Positions 46,401-54,569 of a stretch of DNA of 64,000 bases are shown here, in pieces. How positions within the stretch are numbered: position 1 is the stretch's first letter; each line of letters starts with the position of its first letter. The notes below the pieces were generated by a model. That model did not search any database and was not told the DNA's origin. It saw nothing but the letters and a program-made list of their open reading frames with translations. Made by a program: the position numbers and the translations under genes. The DNA comes from Flavisericum labens (GTDB lineage: Bacteria > Bacteroidota > Bacteroidia > Flavobacteriales > Flavobacteriaceae), in assembly GCF_045446075.1 (NCBI RefSeq), contig NZ_JBJJBQ010000002.1, positions 496,001-560,000 on the forward strand, read 5' to 3'.

Positions 46401-47717
46401 ATGAACAAAACCAAAATACCAGTCGTAGCCAAATCGGTTTTAGTACCATTTATATTAATAACCTCATTATTTGCCCTATGGGGGTTTGCCAACGATATTA
46501 CAAACCCTATGGTATCGGCATTTAAAAAAGTCTTGGAACTTGATAACCTTCAGGCTTCTTTAGTACAGTTAGCATTTTACGGGGGGTATTTTACCATGGC
46601 TTTACCAGCTGCTATTTTTGTTAACCGCTATTCTTATAAAAAGGGAATTTTATTAGGTTTAGCGCTCTATGCTGTTGGTGCATTATTATTTTATCCTGCT
46701 GCTGCATTTGAAGCTTTTGGTTTTTTCTTGGCGGCACTTTATATCCTAACCTTCGGTTTAGCCTTTTTAGAGACTACGGCAAATCCGTATATCCTATCTA
46801 TGGGTGATGAAAGTACAGCAACCCAGCGTCTTAATTTAGCACAAGCTTTTAATCCTATTGGTGCACTTGGCGGACTCATTGTCGCCCAAAAATTCATCTT
46901 AGGCTCTTTACAATCTGATGATTTAAATGCTGATGGCTCTTCCGTTTATGAAACCTTAAGTGAAGCAGCAAAAACCGTTGTGCGGACATCCGATTTACAA
47001 GTTATCCGTAATCCGTATGTGATTTTAGGTTTGGTGGTTATTGGCTTTTTTGTCCTAATTGCATTAATGAAAATGCCCCAAAATAAAGAACAAGAGACTC
47101 AGGTTCATATTGGAAATTCAATCGCAAGATTATTTAAATCACCAAAGTTTGTTTGGGGCGTCATCGCACAGGCCTTTTATGTTGGTGCTCAAATTATGTG
47201 TTGGACGTATTTGTACCAATACGCGGAGTCTATTGGTATCGATAATCAATCAGCAGTTACTTACGGTATTAGCGCTTTGGTCATCTTTTTAACGGGAAGA
47301 TGGGTAGGTACCGCTTTATTAAAATATGTAAATAGTGGTCAATTGTTATTCTATTTTTCAATTGGTGCACTGGTATGTACGGCTACTACAATGTTTGTAA
47401 CAGGTATGGTAGGGCTATATGCTTTGGTAGGGATTTCATTTTTTATGTCCATAATGTTTCCAACCATTTACGGTATCGCTTTAGAAGGACAAGGTGAAGA
47501 CGCTAAATTCGGAGCTGCGTTTTTGGTAATGGCTATTGTTGGTGGTGCCTTGATGCCCACTTTTCAGGGAATGATTTTAGATTTAGGAGGTGTTGGTTAC
47601 ACAGATACACTTATATTAGGAGTGCCCGAAGTCAACTTTTCATTTATATTGCCCGCTTTGTGTTTTGTTGTTATTGCGTACTATGGCATTGGCGTTTATA
47701 AAAACAAATTTAACTGA
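46401..47717 (+). CDS. fucP: L-fucose:H+ symporter permease
   Basis: 438 residues with 12 membrane helices of the major facilitator superfamily, FucP group. The residues that handle proton and sugar in E. coli FucP (Asp46, Glu135) are present as Asp32 in FANDITNPM and Glu124 in LAFLETTANPYI. FGAAFLVMAIVGGALMP is also typical. It takes up L-fucose or a related 6-deoxy or galacto-configured sugar. It precedes the mutarotase gene by 3 bp. Confidence 0.9.
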   Translation: MNKTKIPVVAKSVLVPFILITSLFALWGFANDITNPMVSAFKKVLELDNLQASLVQLAFYGGYFTMALPAAIFVNRYSYKKGILLGLALYAVGALLFYPAAAFEAFGFFLAALYILTFGLAFLETTANPYILSMGDESTATQRLNLAQAFNPIGALGGLIVAQKFILGSLQSDDLNADGSSVYETLSEAAKTVVRTSDLQVIRNPYVILGLVVIGFFVLIALMKMPQNKEQETQVHIGNSIARLFKSPKFVWGVIAQAFYVGAQIMCWTYLYQYAESIGIDNQSAVTYGISALVIFLTGRWVGTALLKYVNSGQLLFYFSIGALVCTATTMFVTGMVGLYALVGISFFMSIMFPTIYGIALEGQGEDAKFGAAFLVMAIVGGALMPTFQGMILDLGGVGYTDTLILGVPEVNFSFILPALCFVVIAYYGIGVYKNKFN

Positions 47718-47720
47718 TTC

Positions 47721-48062
47721 ATGAAAACCAAGCGATACTGTTACGCCTGCGATTTAAAAGACGATTCCAAACTCATTGAAGAATATAAAAAGCACCACGC
47801 TGAAGGTAATACATGGCCAGAAATCAACAAAAGCATAAAGGGTGCTGGTATTGTAGATATGGAAATTTATCTCACAGGAAACCGCATGTTTATGATTATG
47901 GAGGTTGATGACACGTTTAGTGCAGAAAAGAAAGCCAAAATGGTCGCCGAAAATCCGAAAGTTCAAGAATGGGAAAGCTTGATGTGGGATTATCAACAAG
48001 CACTGCCATGGGCCAAAGATGGTGAAAAATGGATTCCGTTAGAGCGTATTTTTAAGCTTTAA
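47721..48062 (+). CDS. rhaM: L-rhamnose mutarotase family protein
   Basis: 113 residues, the normal size for the RhaM/DUF718 ferredoxin-like fold. Visible motifs are RYCYACDLKDD, EEYKKHHAEGNTWPEI and the paired tryptophans QEWESLMWDYQQALPWA. It speeds interconversion of anomers of L-rhamnose or L-fucose before oxidation. It is the last gene of the deoxy-sugar run, directly behind fucP. Confidence 0.92.
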   Translation: MKTKRYCYACDLKDDSKLIEEYKKHHAEGNTWPEINKSIKGAGIVDMEIYLTGNRMFMIMEVDDTFSAEKKAKMVAENPKVQEWESLMWDYQQALPWAKDGEKWIPLERIFKL

Positions 48063-48342
48063 AAAGTATATCTTTTGGTTTGTAATATTTGCTTAACAAT
48101 TGGGGGGTTGCTTATCGGTAACGTATAAGCGTAGTGCGGGATTTAATGGCGTTTCACTTTCGGTTTGCCTATATGTTCGTTAATATTCAATTCGCTTAAA
48201 TTTAGCACTGTCGCCAGCATTACGTTTATACAGTATGTTTTCGTACTTTATTCCGTTCTATTTGTCAGCGTTGGCAAAGACATACTCTTTTGCAATTTTT
48301 GTCTTGCGCATTGGCTGTAGCGAATTGCAAATGTGTAAGGCT
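48063..48342. other. Gene-free boundary stretch with long imperfect inverted repeat
   Basis: This 280-bp gap between rhaM and the methyltransferase is richer in GC than its surroundings. TATAAGCGTAGTGC at 48124-48137 pairs with GCATTACGTTTATA at 48217-48230 (12 of 14 positions), giving a folded element of about 107 bp. It may be a cassette-type recombination site or the remains of a mobile element. It marks the left edge of the methyltransferase island. No ORF in it looks real. Confidence 0.45.
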
Positions 48343-49401
48343 TTAGGCGTTGGAATTAATGATTGCCTTACCAATCGCTTCTGCATACTTGGGTGGAACA
48401 GCATTTCCTATCATTCGTGCGGTTTTTGCTATACTTTTTGTTTTGAAAATATAATCCTTCGGGAAAGATTGCAAAGTAGCACCTTCTCTTATTGATAGTG
48501 CTCTATCTTCTTCCGGATGTACAAACCGACCGTTTGAAATACTGAAAAATTTTGTTGTTATGGTTGGCGAAGGTCTATTCCACCATAAACGACCAAAAGT
48601 ATCTTTAAATGAATTATCTCTACCTACAAAACAATCCAATTGCAATTCAGGGTCATTTGCAAAACCAAATCTGTTGCCACCGTTTTTGGCTACTTTTTTT
48701 AACCGTTTTTTATTTATATCGCTAATGCTCGGAACACTATGGTAAAATGTCGTTTGGTCTTTATGGCCTGCTTTAACTTTTGGAAACCCGTTTTCTTCTC
48801 CCAATACATCTTTTACCGTAAGCTTTTTTCCTTCTATTTCGATAGGTTGAATTTCGTCCTCGGTTAGACGTGATGCAATTAAGGTAAATCGCTTTCTACT
48901 TTGCGGAACACCAAAATTGTTTACATTATGTACTTTAAAATGAGGGTTTGTGTATCCGTTTGCTTTAAGCCATTCAATAAATTCGTTTAACCCACTGTCT
49001 TCTTTCTTTCTCAAAACTCCAGGTACATTTTCAACTACAACATATCCTGGTTTAAAATACTTTACAAAACGAGAAAATTCAACTAAAAGATTTTTGGATT
49101 TGGCAGATTTTGTTTTATCAGTATTTATGATGCTCCAAAATTGGCAAGGGCTACAACCGATAAGGACAAGTTTGTCATCATTTTTTTTGAGAGAAAGATT
49201 TTTTTCTAAATCTTGTTCCTTTAGCTCAAAAACATCAGCGTGAATAAATTTTGCACCTTTTATATTTGATTCGTAGGTTTCATTACAGCTTTCATCAAAA
49301 TCAATTCCAGCGATAACTTTTATGCCAGCTTGTTGCATTCCGAAGCTCATACCGCCTCCAGAGCAAAAAAAATCAACTGCTTTTATCGTACTATTTTGCA
49401 T
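48343..49401 (-). CDS. C5-cytosine DNA methyltransferase
   Basis: 352 residues with all major motifs in order: I (FFCSGGGMSFGMQQAG), IV with catalytic Cys86 in GCSPCQFWS, VI (VVENVPG), VIII (PQSRKRF), IX (RALSIREGATLQSFP) and X (GNAVPPKYAEAIG). The target recognition region spans about 190-270. It modifies cytosine in a specific DNA sequence. It is divergent from the operon that begins at 49571 and forms, with it, a restriction-modification-like island. No Vsr gene is adjacent. Confidence 0.95.
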   Translation of the reverse strand: MQNSTIKAVDFFCSGGGMSFGMQQAGIKVIAGIDFDESCNETYESNIKGAKFIHADVFELKEQDLEKNLSLKKNDDKLVLIGCSPCQFWSIINTDKTKSAKSKNLLVEFSRFVKYFKPGYVVVENVPGVLRKKEDSGLNEFIEWLKANGYTNPHFKVHNVNNFGVPQSRKRFTLIASRLTEDEIQPIEIEGKKLTVKDVLGEENGFPKVKAGHKDQTTFYHSVPSISDINKKRLKKVAKNGGNRFGFANDPELQLDCFVGRDNSFKDTFGRLWWNRPSPTITTKFFSISNGRFVHPEEDRALSIREGATLQSFPKDYIFKTKSIAKTARMIGNAVPPKYAEAIGKAIINSNA

Positions 49402-49473
49402 TAAATATTTTAAAAGAAACTTGGACTCAAATTTACGAATTTCTCTGAATTTTATTGGCTTTAAACAGTGTTT

Positions 49474-49511
49474 TATATATCGCCAATATATACTATATAA
49501 AAATTATATAG
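49474..49511. promoter_or_regulatory. Two abutting 19-bp palindromes in the divergent gap (candidate operators)
   Basis: TATATAT-CGCCA-ATATATA (49474-49492) and CTATATAA-AAA-TTATATAG (49493-49511) are perfect inverted repeats of 19 bp each, joined without a gap, one short of the -33 box of the operon promoter. The layout resembles tandem control sites of R-M systems. The AT content makes chance matches easier, so the score is moderate. Confidence 0.45.
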
Positions 49512-49520
49512 TTAATTTTA

Positions 49521-49552
49521 TTTGTATTAAAATTAAATGTACCCTATATTTG
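49521..49552 (+). promoter_or_regulatory. Bacteroidota-type promoter of the methyltransferase-associated operon
   Basis: TTTG at 49521-49524, a 20-nt spacer and TATATTTG at 49545-49552 give a full consensus match. The predicted start near 49558 leaves a leader of about a dozen bases before the ATG at 49571. Confidence 0.6.
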
Positions 49553-49570
49553 TATTTAAATAAATATAAG

Positions 49571-49798
49571 ATGGCTTCAAAACGCAGGGATAGATTTGAA
49601 AAAGTAGCATCTAACAGGGTTCAAAAAGTTATAGATTACCTAAACTTGCTCGGTAATTGTGCCAATAAAAATAATTACGAGTACTCTCAAAAAGATGTAG
49701 ATTTAATGTTTAAAGAAATCAACAGGACTTTAAAAGAAACGAGAATTTTGTACGATAAAGAACTTAACAAAAACAATAAAGGAGGATTTTCTTTTTAA
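49571..49798 (+). CDS. Small basic helical protein of the methyltransferase island
   Basis: 75 residues from the ATG at 49571, chosen because the promoter ends at 49552. A longer open frame from 49322 runs through the methyltransferase gene and the promoter and is rejected. The sequence is charged and helical (MASKRRDRFEKVASNRVQKV, DVDLMFKEINRTLKETRILY). The size and place match a controller protein, but I do not recognise a helix-turn-helix. It is 10 bp from the ATPase gene. Function unknown. Confidence 0.7.
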   Translation: MASKRRDRFEKVASNRVQKVIDYLNLLGNCANKNNYEYSQKDVDLMFKEINRTLKETRILYDKELNKNNKGGFSF

Positions 49799-49808
49799 AA
49801 TTATCACA

Positions 49809-50984
49809 ATGGAAAAACAATGTAAATGGCATTTTAAAGCAGAAGGTGGTCGAGATGTTGGGCCAAACGACCCGGTTGACGAGAAATTCAAAGGCCAACC
49901 TTACTATTCAATTGTTAGGGAAGCTATTCAAAATTCTTTAGATGCTGTTGATGATGAAAACAAACCAGTTAAGGTTGACTTTTCGTTCTTCGATTTAAAC
50001 AGATATGACTACCCCAATCTTTTTGATATAGAGAAAAATATAGAACAATGTAAGTCTTATTATCACGATAATGACAATGCAGAAAGGTTGTTCAAAGATA
50101 TGTTGTACTACCTCAATGGTAACGTTGATGGAAAAAAAAGGCTAAATCTGTCTTGCTTGAAAATTTCAGATTATAATACGATTGGAATGAGGTATGATGA
50201 AAATAATACAAAATCTCCTTTTTATGCTTTTTTGCGAGCTGGTGGTGTAAGTGCAAAAAGTCAAGGTTCAGGAGGGTCATTTGGCTTTGGTAAAGGAGCT
50301 TATTACACACTTTCTCCCATAAAAACCATTATTGTTTCTACACAAACTAATTCTAATGATTTCTTTTTTGAAGGCTCAACTATTTTGACAACTCACAAAA
50401 ATAGAGATAACGATAAGCTGACTGCATACGGATATTATGACAATAATAATGGTGAACCTGTTCAGTCAGAAGATAATATTCCAGAATTTTTTAAAAGAAC
50501 AGAAGCGGGAACAGACGTAAACATTATTGGTTTATGGGACGAACCAAAACGAAAAAGACTAATGATTAAATCTGTTCTAAATAATTTTTGGTTGGCAATT
50601 CACGACAATAAATTAATCGTTCAAGTAGATGATGTTACAATAGCTAAAGATAATTTAGAGCAAATTATTGATGAATATTTTTCTTCTGATGGTTTTGAAA
50701 GCGGTAACGCAAACGAAATCGAAAGTTGGAATCCAAAGTCATACCTAAAGGCTGTAAAATATGCACAATCCACCGACCAGTTTCATCTATTTGAAGAAGA
50801 ATTAAAAACAGTTGGTACTGTAAAACTGTACGTTTATTTAGAAAAGGGTTTGCCAAATCGAACTTCTTACTTTAGAAAGCCGAAAATGGTAGTTTATAAA
50901 CAAACGCGAAGAAAGATAAATGGTTATTCAGCTGTATTTATTTGCGATAATGAAAGAGGAAATGAAATTCTTCGATTAATGTAA
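49809..50984 (+). CDS. N-terminal fragment: GHKL ATPase domain
   Basis: 391 residues. Bergerat-fold motifs are clear: Glu38, Asn42 and Asp45 in REAIQNSLDA, Asp121 in KISDYNTIGM and the glycine-rich lid GSFGFGKGAYY (about 156-166). The region after about residue 215 fits the transducer (S5-like) part (VYLEKGLPNRTSYFRKPKMV). This combination occurs in MutL/MORC-like ATPases tied to DNA methylases in bacterial R-M-like operons. It should bind and hydrolyse ATP as a dimer. The fragment lacks the C-terminal part and may be unstable. Confidence 0.8.
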   Translation: MEKQCKWHFKAEGGRDVGPNDPVDEKFKGQPYYSIVREAIQNSLDAVDDENKPVKVDFSFFDLNRYDYPNLFDIEKNIEQCKSYYHDNDNAERLFKDMLYYLNGNVDGKKRLNLSCLKISDYNTIGMRYDENNTKSPFYAFLRAGGVSAKSQGSGGSFGFGKGAYYTLSPIKTIIVSTQTNSNDFFFEGSTILTTHKNRDNDKLTAYGYYDNNNGEPVQSEDNIPEFFKRTEAGTDVNIIGLWDEPKRKRLMIKSVLNNFWLAIHDNKLIVQVDDVTIAKDNLEQIIDEYFSSDGFESGNANEIESWNPKSYLKAVKYAQSTDQFHLFEEELKTVGTVKLYVYLEKGLPNRTSYFRKPKMVVYKQTRRKINGYSAVFICDNERGNEILRLM

Positions 50985-51047
50985 AACCCTGCTCATAACG
51001 AATGGAAAAAGGAAAATCATCCCAAAAATGAAGGAAAAATACACAAA

Positions 51048-51782
51048 ATGGCACGGAAAGCCGAGAATGAAATCAGCGATTTTATTATTAGGTCGCTTGA
51101 ATCATTGTCCAAAATTAAGACTGGAAAAAAGTTAGCGTTTCAAGGATTAGAAGAATATTTATCTATTCCTGAAGATTTGTTAGAAAAAGAAGAAGAATTT
51201 GATTTTGAGGGTAATTTGACCAATAATATTTCTGGAGAAATGAGTAATGATGTTACCGATGATGAAACAGGATTGCAAACAACCGATAATCAACCAGTAC
51301 AAATCAAACCTACTATCACTCAAAAGCAGGAAGTTCAGGAAGAAGAAGATGTTATTCCAGATGAGGATGGGGAATTGGATATAACTACTGGAGGCGGAGG
51401 TGGAGGAGATGGGCCACCACATCCAATACCACCTGGACCTATTGATGAAATTGAAAAAGGAACGAATAAAGATGAACAAACCGAAAGCAAAGTCCTGATT
51501 AAAGTAGGTTTTAAAGTCGCCTCACAAGTTGAAAATGGAAATGTGTTTCATCATTTGATTATAAATTCTGAAAGTGATATTCAAAACACAGAGTTGGAAC
51601 TGCTTGTAGGTTCGGACAATGACAGAGACGATAGTATTGAAATTTTGTCAACAAATAATGGCAATGTTTCTAATAATAAATTGAAAAATGTAAATCTAAA
51701 TTTAGGAAGAAACCTTATTGCTATACGTTTTGCAGATAATTTAAAACACACCGTAAAAATGAAGGCGTATGAAATTCAATGA
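51048..51782 (+). CDS. C-terminal fragment of the interrupted ATPase gene
   Basis: The open frame runs from 50985; the first ATG is at 51048 and gives 244 residues. A helical part (ENEISDFIIRSLESLSK) is followed by an acidic stretch, a glycine/proline-rich linker at about residues 115-135 and a C-terminal beta domain (VLIKVGFKVASQVENGNVFH, NTELELLVGSDNDR). It overlaps the next gene by 14 bp, so it may still be needed to couple translation. Whether a separate protein is made is unknown. Confidence 0.6.
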   Translation: MARKAENEISDFIIRSLESLSKIKTGKKLAFQGLEEYLSIPEDLLEKEEEFDFEGNLTNNISGEMSNDVTDDETGLQTTDNQPVQIKPTITQKQEVQEEEDVIPDEDGELDITTGGGGGGDGPPHPIPPGPIDEIEKGTNKDEQTESKVLIKVGFKVASQVENGNVFHHLIINSESDIQNTELELLVGSDNDRDDSIEILSTNNGNVSNNKLKNVNLNLGRNLIAIRFADNLKHTVKMKAYEIQ

Positions 51783-52617
51783 TATAAGTTTTCCGCATCC
51801 AGTATTGGGGTTGGGAGACGCGATTTTTGGAAGTGTAGATTTGGGCAATCCAGAAATAAATTCTATGCAAGATGTTTATGAGATAAAAATTAATTGCAAA
51901 CACGATAATAACGACCTGAAAGCCCTAATTATTGAGGATAAAGCAGAATTTTTGTTTGAAGTTACCTGCACAAACACGCTTTTCCGAAAATTGTTTTTAA
52001 GCAATAAAGGCAAAATAGAGTTTGAAATACCTAAAAAAGAGGTTAAAGGTAAAGTGGAATTTATCTGTCTTTTGGTAACTAAAAAAAATATATTCGAATA
52101 TTCCAATAAAGAGGCTCATCCAGATTATTACGGATATACTTTTGATTTAGACCAAGGGGATGTTTTGGCTTATTTTGGAAAATTTTCGTTTAACGCAGAC
52201 ATTAAATACGAGAAGCTCAAAGCGGTTTCTTCCTTTATGGAAATTGTAGAAAATGAAGATTTGAAATTCACAAATTTTGATTTAAAGAAAAATAAAATTG
52301 AAATACAGCTTCCAACAGAAACGTACAACATTTACAGAAGTGATTTTATCTCTCAAGATGTAAAATTTGTTCCGGTTTTTCACTCCTCAATAGTGTTAAA
52401 TGCACTTTTAACGGCTTTGTACAATCTTGATGAACATAAGGATTATCTATGGGCAAAAGTGATAGATTATCGCTTAAAAGAAGAAAAGCAATTTAAATTT
52501 TTGGATATTGCCGAGAAAGAAAATATTCCCGAGATAGCTCAAAGACTTTTAGGAAATCCATTCAAACGCTTATTGGAGGGTTTGAATGTAATTATTGAAT
52601 CCGAAAACGAAGAATAA
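51769..52617 (+). CDS. Beta-rich protein of unknown function in the methyltransferase island
   Basis: 282 residues, no signal peptide. The N-terminal two thirds are predominantly strands (EIKINCKHDNNDLKALII, GKIEFEIPKKEVKGKVEFIC) and the last ~80 residues are helical (LNALLTALYNLDEHKDYLWA). It overlaps the ATPase reading frame by 14 bp and the next gene begins 1 bp after its stop, which indicates a tightly coupled operon and probably a complex. No nuclease motif such as PD-(D/E)XK or HNH was found on reading. I do not recognise a family. Confidence 0.75.
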   Translation: MKFNDISFPHPVLGLGDAIFGSVDLGNPEINSMQDVYEIKINCKHDNNDLKALIIEDKAEFLFEVTCTNTLFRKLFLSNKGKIEFEIPKKEVKGKVEFICLLVTKKNIFEYSNKEAHPDYYGYTFDLDQGDVLAYFGKFSFNADIKYEKLKAVSSFMEIVENEDLKFTNFDLKKNKIEIQLPTETYNIYRSDFISQDVKFVPVFHSSIVLNALLTALYNLDEHKDYLWAKVIDYRLKEEKQFKFLDIAEKENIPEIAQRLLGNPFKRLLEGLNVIIESENEE

Positions 52618-52618
52618 T

Positions 52619-53353
52619 ATGGGAAAACAACTGATTTTTAAAGACAAATATGTTCAAAAACTGAAAAATGACCTTGATTTGGGTAATACATTAGAATTTT
52701 ATCAAGGGAATGAATTTGTCTATGACAAAAAGCAAGTTTTGATGTTGCCAAATATAGAAGAAACTCCAGATTTAGTAAGACAATTGGATGAAAAAGACGA
52801 TTTTAAAACTGCAATTGCAATATATCAAGCCTTTGAAAAATTAGAGCCGATTCAAGCATCAGATAGTCGTTTATGGTTGTATCTGGCACACGCGGACTTG
52901 TACCCATATTTGGTTAAACGTTGGGATGATGTATATAAAGGGAAATCGTCAAACCCAAAGAAATACATATCCGACCATTGGTTTTTAGATTCTTCTGCTC
53001 AAAGTAGCCTTTTAAGGCACGCTTTAGCTGGATTATGGTGGTCAGTTTTTTTGTCGATTGACGATTCTAAGGAAAATAAGTATGAGTTAACAAAAATTTT
53101 GTTTCGTCAATTAGATTTTCCAACCCGTACTTTGGGAACTTATAAACTTGGTCGCCATAAAGAAGCTGTTCTGGGTATTTTGGAATTTATCCAGGAGAAT
53201 GAAGATTTATTTAAAAGTAAATTCGAGGCCAAAACCCGTTTCGTGACAAAACATCTGAATGTCATAGGTGGAGTTAAACCGATTTCATATTACGACCGAT
53301 ATTTTTTCAAGTCCGAGTTAGAAAAAGTGTCAAATTCAATTTCTTCAATTTAA
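52619..53353 (+). CDS. DUF6339-like protein of the methyltransferase island
   Basis: 244 residues from the Met at 52619; an upstream in-frame Met (52595) lies inside the previous gene. The protein is helical with many aromatic residues: DSRLWLYLAHADLYPYLVKRW, HWFLDSSAQSSLLRHALAGLWW, YYDRYFFKSELEKV. It resembles the DUF6339 family, from memory, found in R-M-like and defence loci. Molecular function is unknown. It is the last gene of the unit and is followed by a strong hairpin terminator. Confidence 0.7.
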   Translation: MGKQLIFKDKYVQKLKNDLDLGNTLEFYQGNEFVYDKKQVLMLPNIEETPDLVRQLDEKDDFKTAIAIYQAFEKLEPIQASDSRLWLYLAHADLYPYLVKRWDDVYKGKSSNPKKYISDHWFLDSSAQSSLLRHALAGLWWSVFLSIDDSKENKYELTKILFRQLDFPTRTLGTYKLGRHKEAVLGILEFIQENEDLFKSKFEAKTRFVTKHLNVIGGVKPISYYDRYFFKSELEKVSNSISSI

Positions 53354-53356
53354 TTT

Positions 53357-53400
53357 CGTTTCTTTCGAACATTCGAAAGAAACGGTTCTTTTGGTTTTTT
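53357..53400 (+). terminator. Intrinsic terminator closing the island operon
   Basis: CGTTTCTTTCGAA (53357-53369) and TTCGAAAGAAACG (53372-53384) form a perfect 13-bp stem around a 2-nt loop, followed by TTCTTTTGGTTTTTT. It sits directly after the last island gene. Confidence 0.85.
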
Positions 53401-53540
53401 AGTTTGGGCTTGTGGGTCGGTATGAATCCCAACTTTAATGATATACGTCTGTTTTAATGACTTATATCAGACGATAAGCAAGTTCGCGTTTTTCTGTTAA
53501 AAAATCTATAAGTACTTCTACATATTTTTGATACTTGTCA

Positions 53541-54254
53541 TTACTTCACTATTTTCTCCGTTAACTCCTTAATATCTTTGTGGGCTTCACCCTTTACCAA
53601 CCACGACAATCCAAAAGATAAAATGGACGTAGTTTCAAAAATATAAACATAATGGTTTTTAAAAGGAACGGTAACATGGGCGAACTTTTCAAGAATAACA
53701 AATAAGATGATGAGGCCTACCGAAACAAAAACTGCATTTCCGCACCATTTGTAAAGTGGGTTGTTAGGGTCGTTTTCATCACGGGTAAATTTATACTTAG
53801 ACATATATCCCATGCAAAGAATAAAAATACCCGCAGCAATAAAATGAATGGTATTGAATGTTTCGGAAGTATGGCCAAAAAGAGGCAATGGAATGGTATC
53901 GCAATTCTCGCATAAAAAATTGATTGCCGTACTGGCACTATTAAAACATGATGTTGGAACAAAAACAACAATCAAAGCTGCAAAACCACCAATATTGGTC
54001 AATACGTCATCACTAATTTTTTCCGTGGTTTTATCAATGACATAACCTCGGTATGAAATTAAAAACAAGCCAAAGGTTGCAAGAATGATGATAAGTATTT
54101 GCGAGGTAAGCCTGTCGTAATAATAATGACTTATGGATGCCAAAAACTCACCTTTTATGACGGGCAAAATAATAGGTAATAGAAACCCCAAGGTGCCAAT
54201 GAGTTTTCGGATTCTATAATCGGATGTTAAAAGGGCTTTCTCTTGCATAGACAA
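53541..54254 (-). CDS. Six-helix membrane protein of unknown function
   Basis: 237 residues with about six predicted membrane helices (LIGTLGFLLPIILPVI, ILIIILATFGLFLISYRGY, NIGGFAALIVVFVPTSCF). A conserved-looking ISHYYYDR segment lies in the first loop. The C-terminal tail is cytoplasmic and charged. The architecture resembles a widespread family of uncharacterised bacterial membrane proteins. It stands alone between the island and the lactate genes. Function unknown. Confidence 0.75.
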   Translation of the reverse strand: MSMQEKALLTSDYRIRKLIGTLGFLLPIILPVIKGEFLASISHYYYDRLTSQILIIILATFGLFLISYRGYVIDKTTEKISDDVLTNIGGFAALIVVFVPTSCFNSASTAINFLCENCDTIPLPLFGHTSETFNTIHFIAAGIFILCMGYMSKYKFTRDENDPNNPLYKWCGNAVFVSVGLIILFVILEKFAHVTVPFKNHYVYIFETTSILSFGLSWLVKGEAHKDIKELTEKIVK

Positions 54255-54391
54255 TTAAATTAAGAGTCAATACAAGATAACAAAAAATGAATACGCATAC
54301 ATGAACTAAGCATGCAAAGGTAAAAAGAAACAATTGGAATTAACCAAAAGCACCGAAGCTCTAGTTAAGAATTCGAGCGTTTAGTTTAAAA

Positions 54392-54560
54392 TAATTAATC
54401 GAAAAGAATTCCTCGACGCTCTGCGTCTAGGCTTCCGTTGAAATTGTCATTCCCGTGGAAACAGGAATCCAAATAATAGAATTTCGGTTTTTGACCTTTA
54501 AGTCAAAATGAAACGAGCGAAATACCTCTATGACTCTGCCTCGAGGATAGTTCGTTTCAA
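54392..54560. repeat. Dispersed palindromic repeat, copy 2, with adjoining hairpins
   Basis: Copy 2 starts ATTAATCGAAAAGAATTCC (54394-54412) and matches 43533-43598 closely. It contains the hairpin CCTCGACGC-TCT-GCGTCTAGG (54411-54431). Beyond it, TTTTGAC/GTCAAAA (54489-54508) and GAAACGA/TCGTTTC (54510-54558) form more inverted repeats that may end the lutABC transcript. Together these fill most of the 315-bp gap 54255-54569; the rest shows nothing. Confidence 0.6.
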
Positions 54561-54569
54561 GAAATTCTT

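Larger units (their letters stand above)
49809..51782 (+). pseudogene. GHKL (MORC/MutL-like) ATPase gene interrupted by one in-frame TAA
   Basis: The frame that starts at 49809 meets TAA at 50982-50984 and stays open, in the same frame, for 265 further codons to 51782. The residues straight after the stop (NPAHNEWKKENHPKNEG) continue naturally from the last ones before it, and homologues as I recall them read M-E-N/P-P-A-H at this point. A single G-to-T change of GAA would create this stop. Repaired, the protein has 657 residues: GHKL ATPase, a linker and a C-terminal beta domain. Both downstream genes look intact. Readthrough or a sequencing error cannot be excluded. Confidence 0.7.

Noticed and set aside
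48235..48495. 86-aa open frame on the plus strand
   Set aside because: It starts in the inverted-repeat region and runs antisense into the methyltransferase; no recognisable protein features.
49322..49570. Longer N-terminus for the small island protein
   Set aside because: The extension crosses the methyltransferase gene and the consensus promoter at 49521-49552, so translation cannot start there from that promoter.
50984..51048. Frameshift between the two ATPase halves
   Set aside because: Counting codons shows both halves share one frame; only the TAA separates them, so this is a nonsense change.
53445..53474. CGTCTG/CAGACG inverted repeat
   Set aside because: Only 6 bp with a 16-nt spacer and no T tract; the strong terminator at 53357 already explains transcript end.
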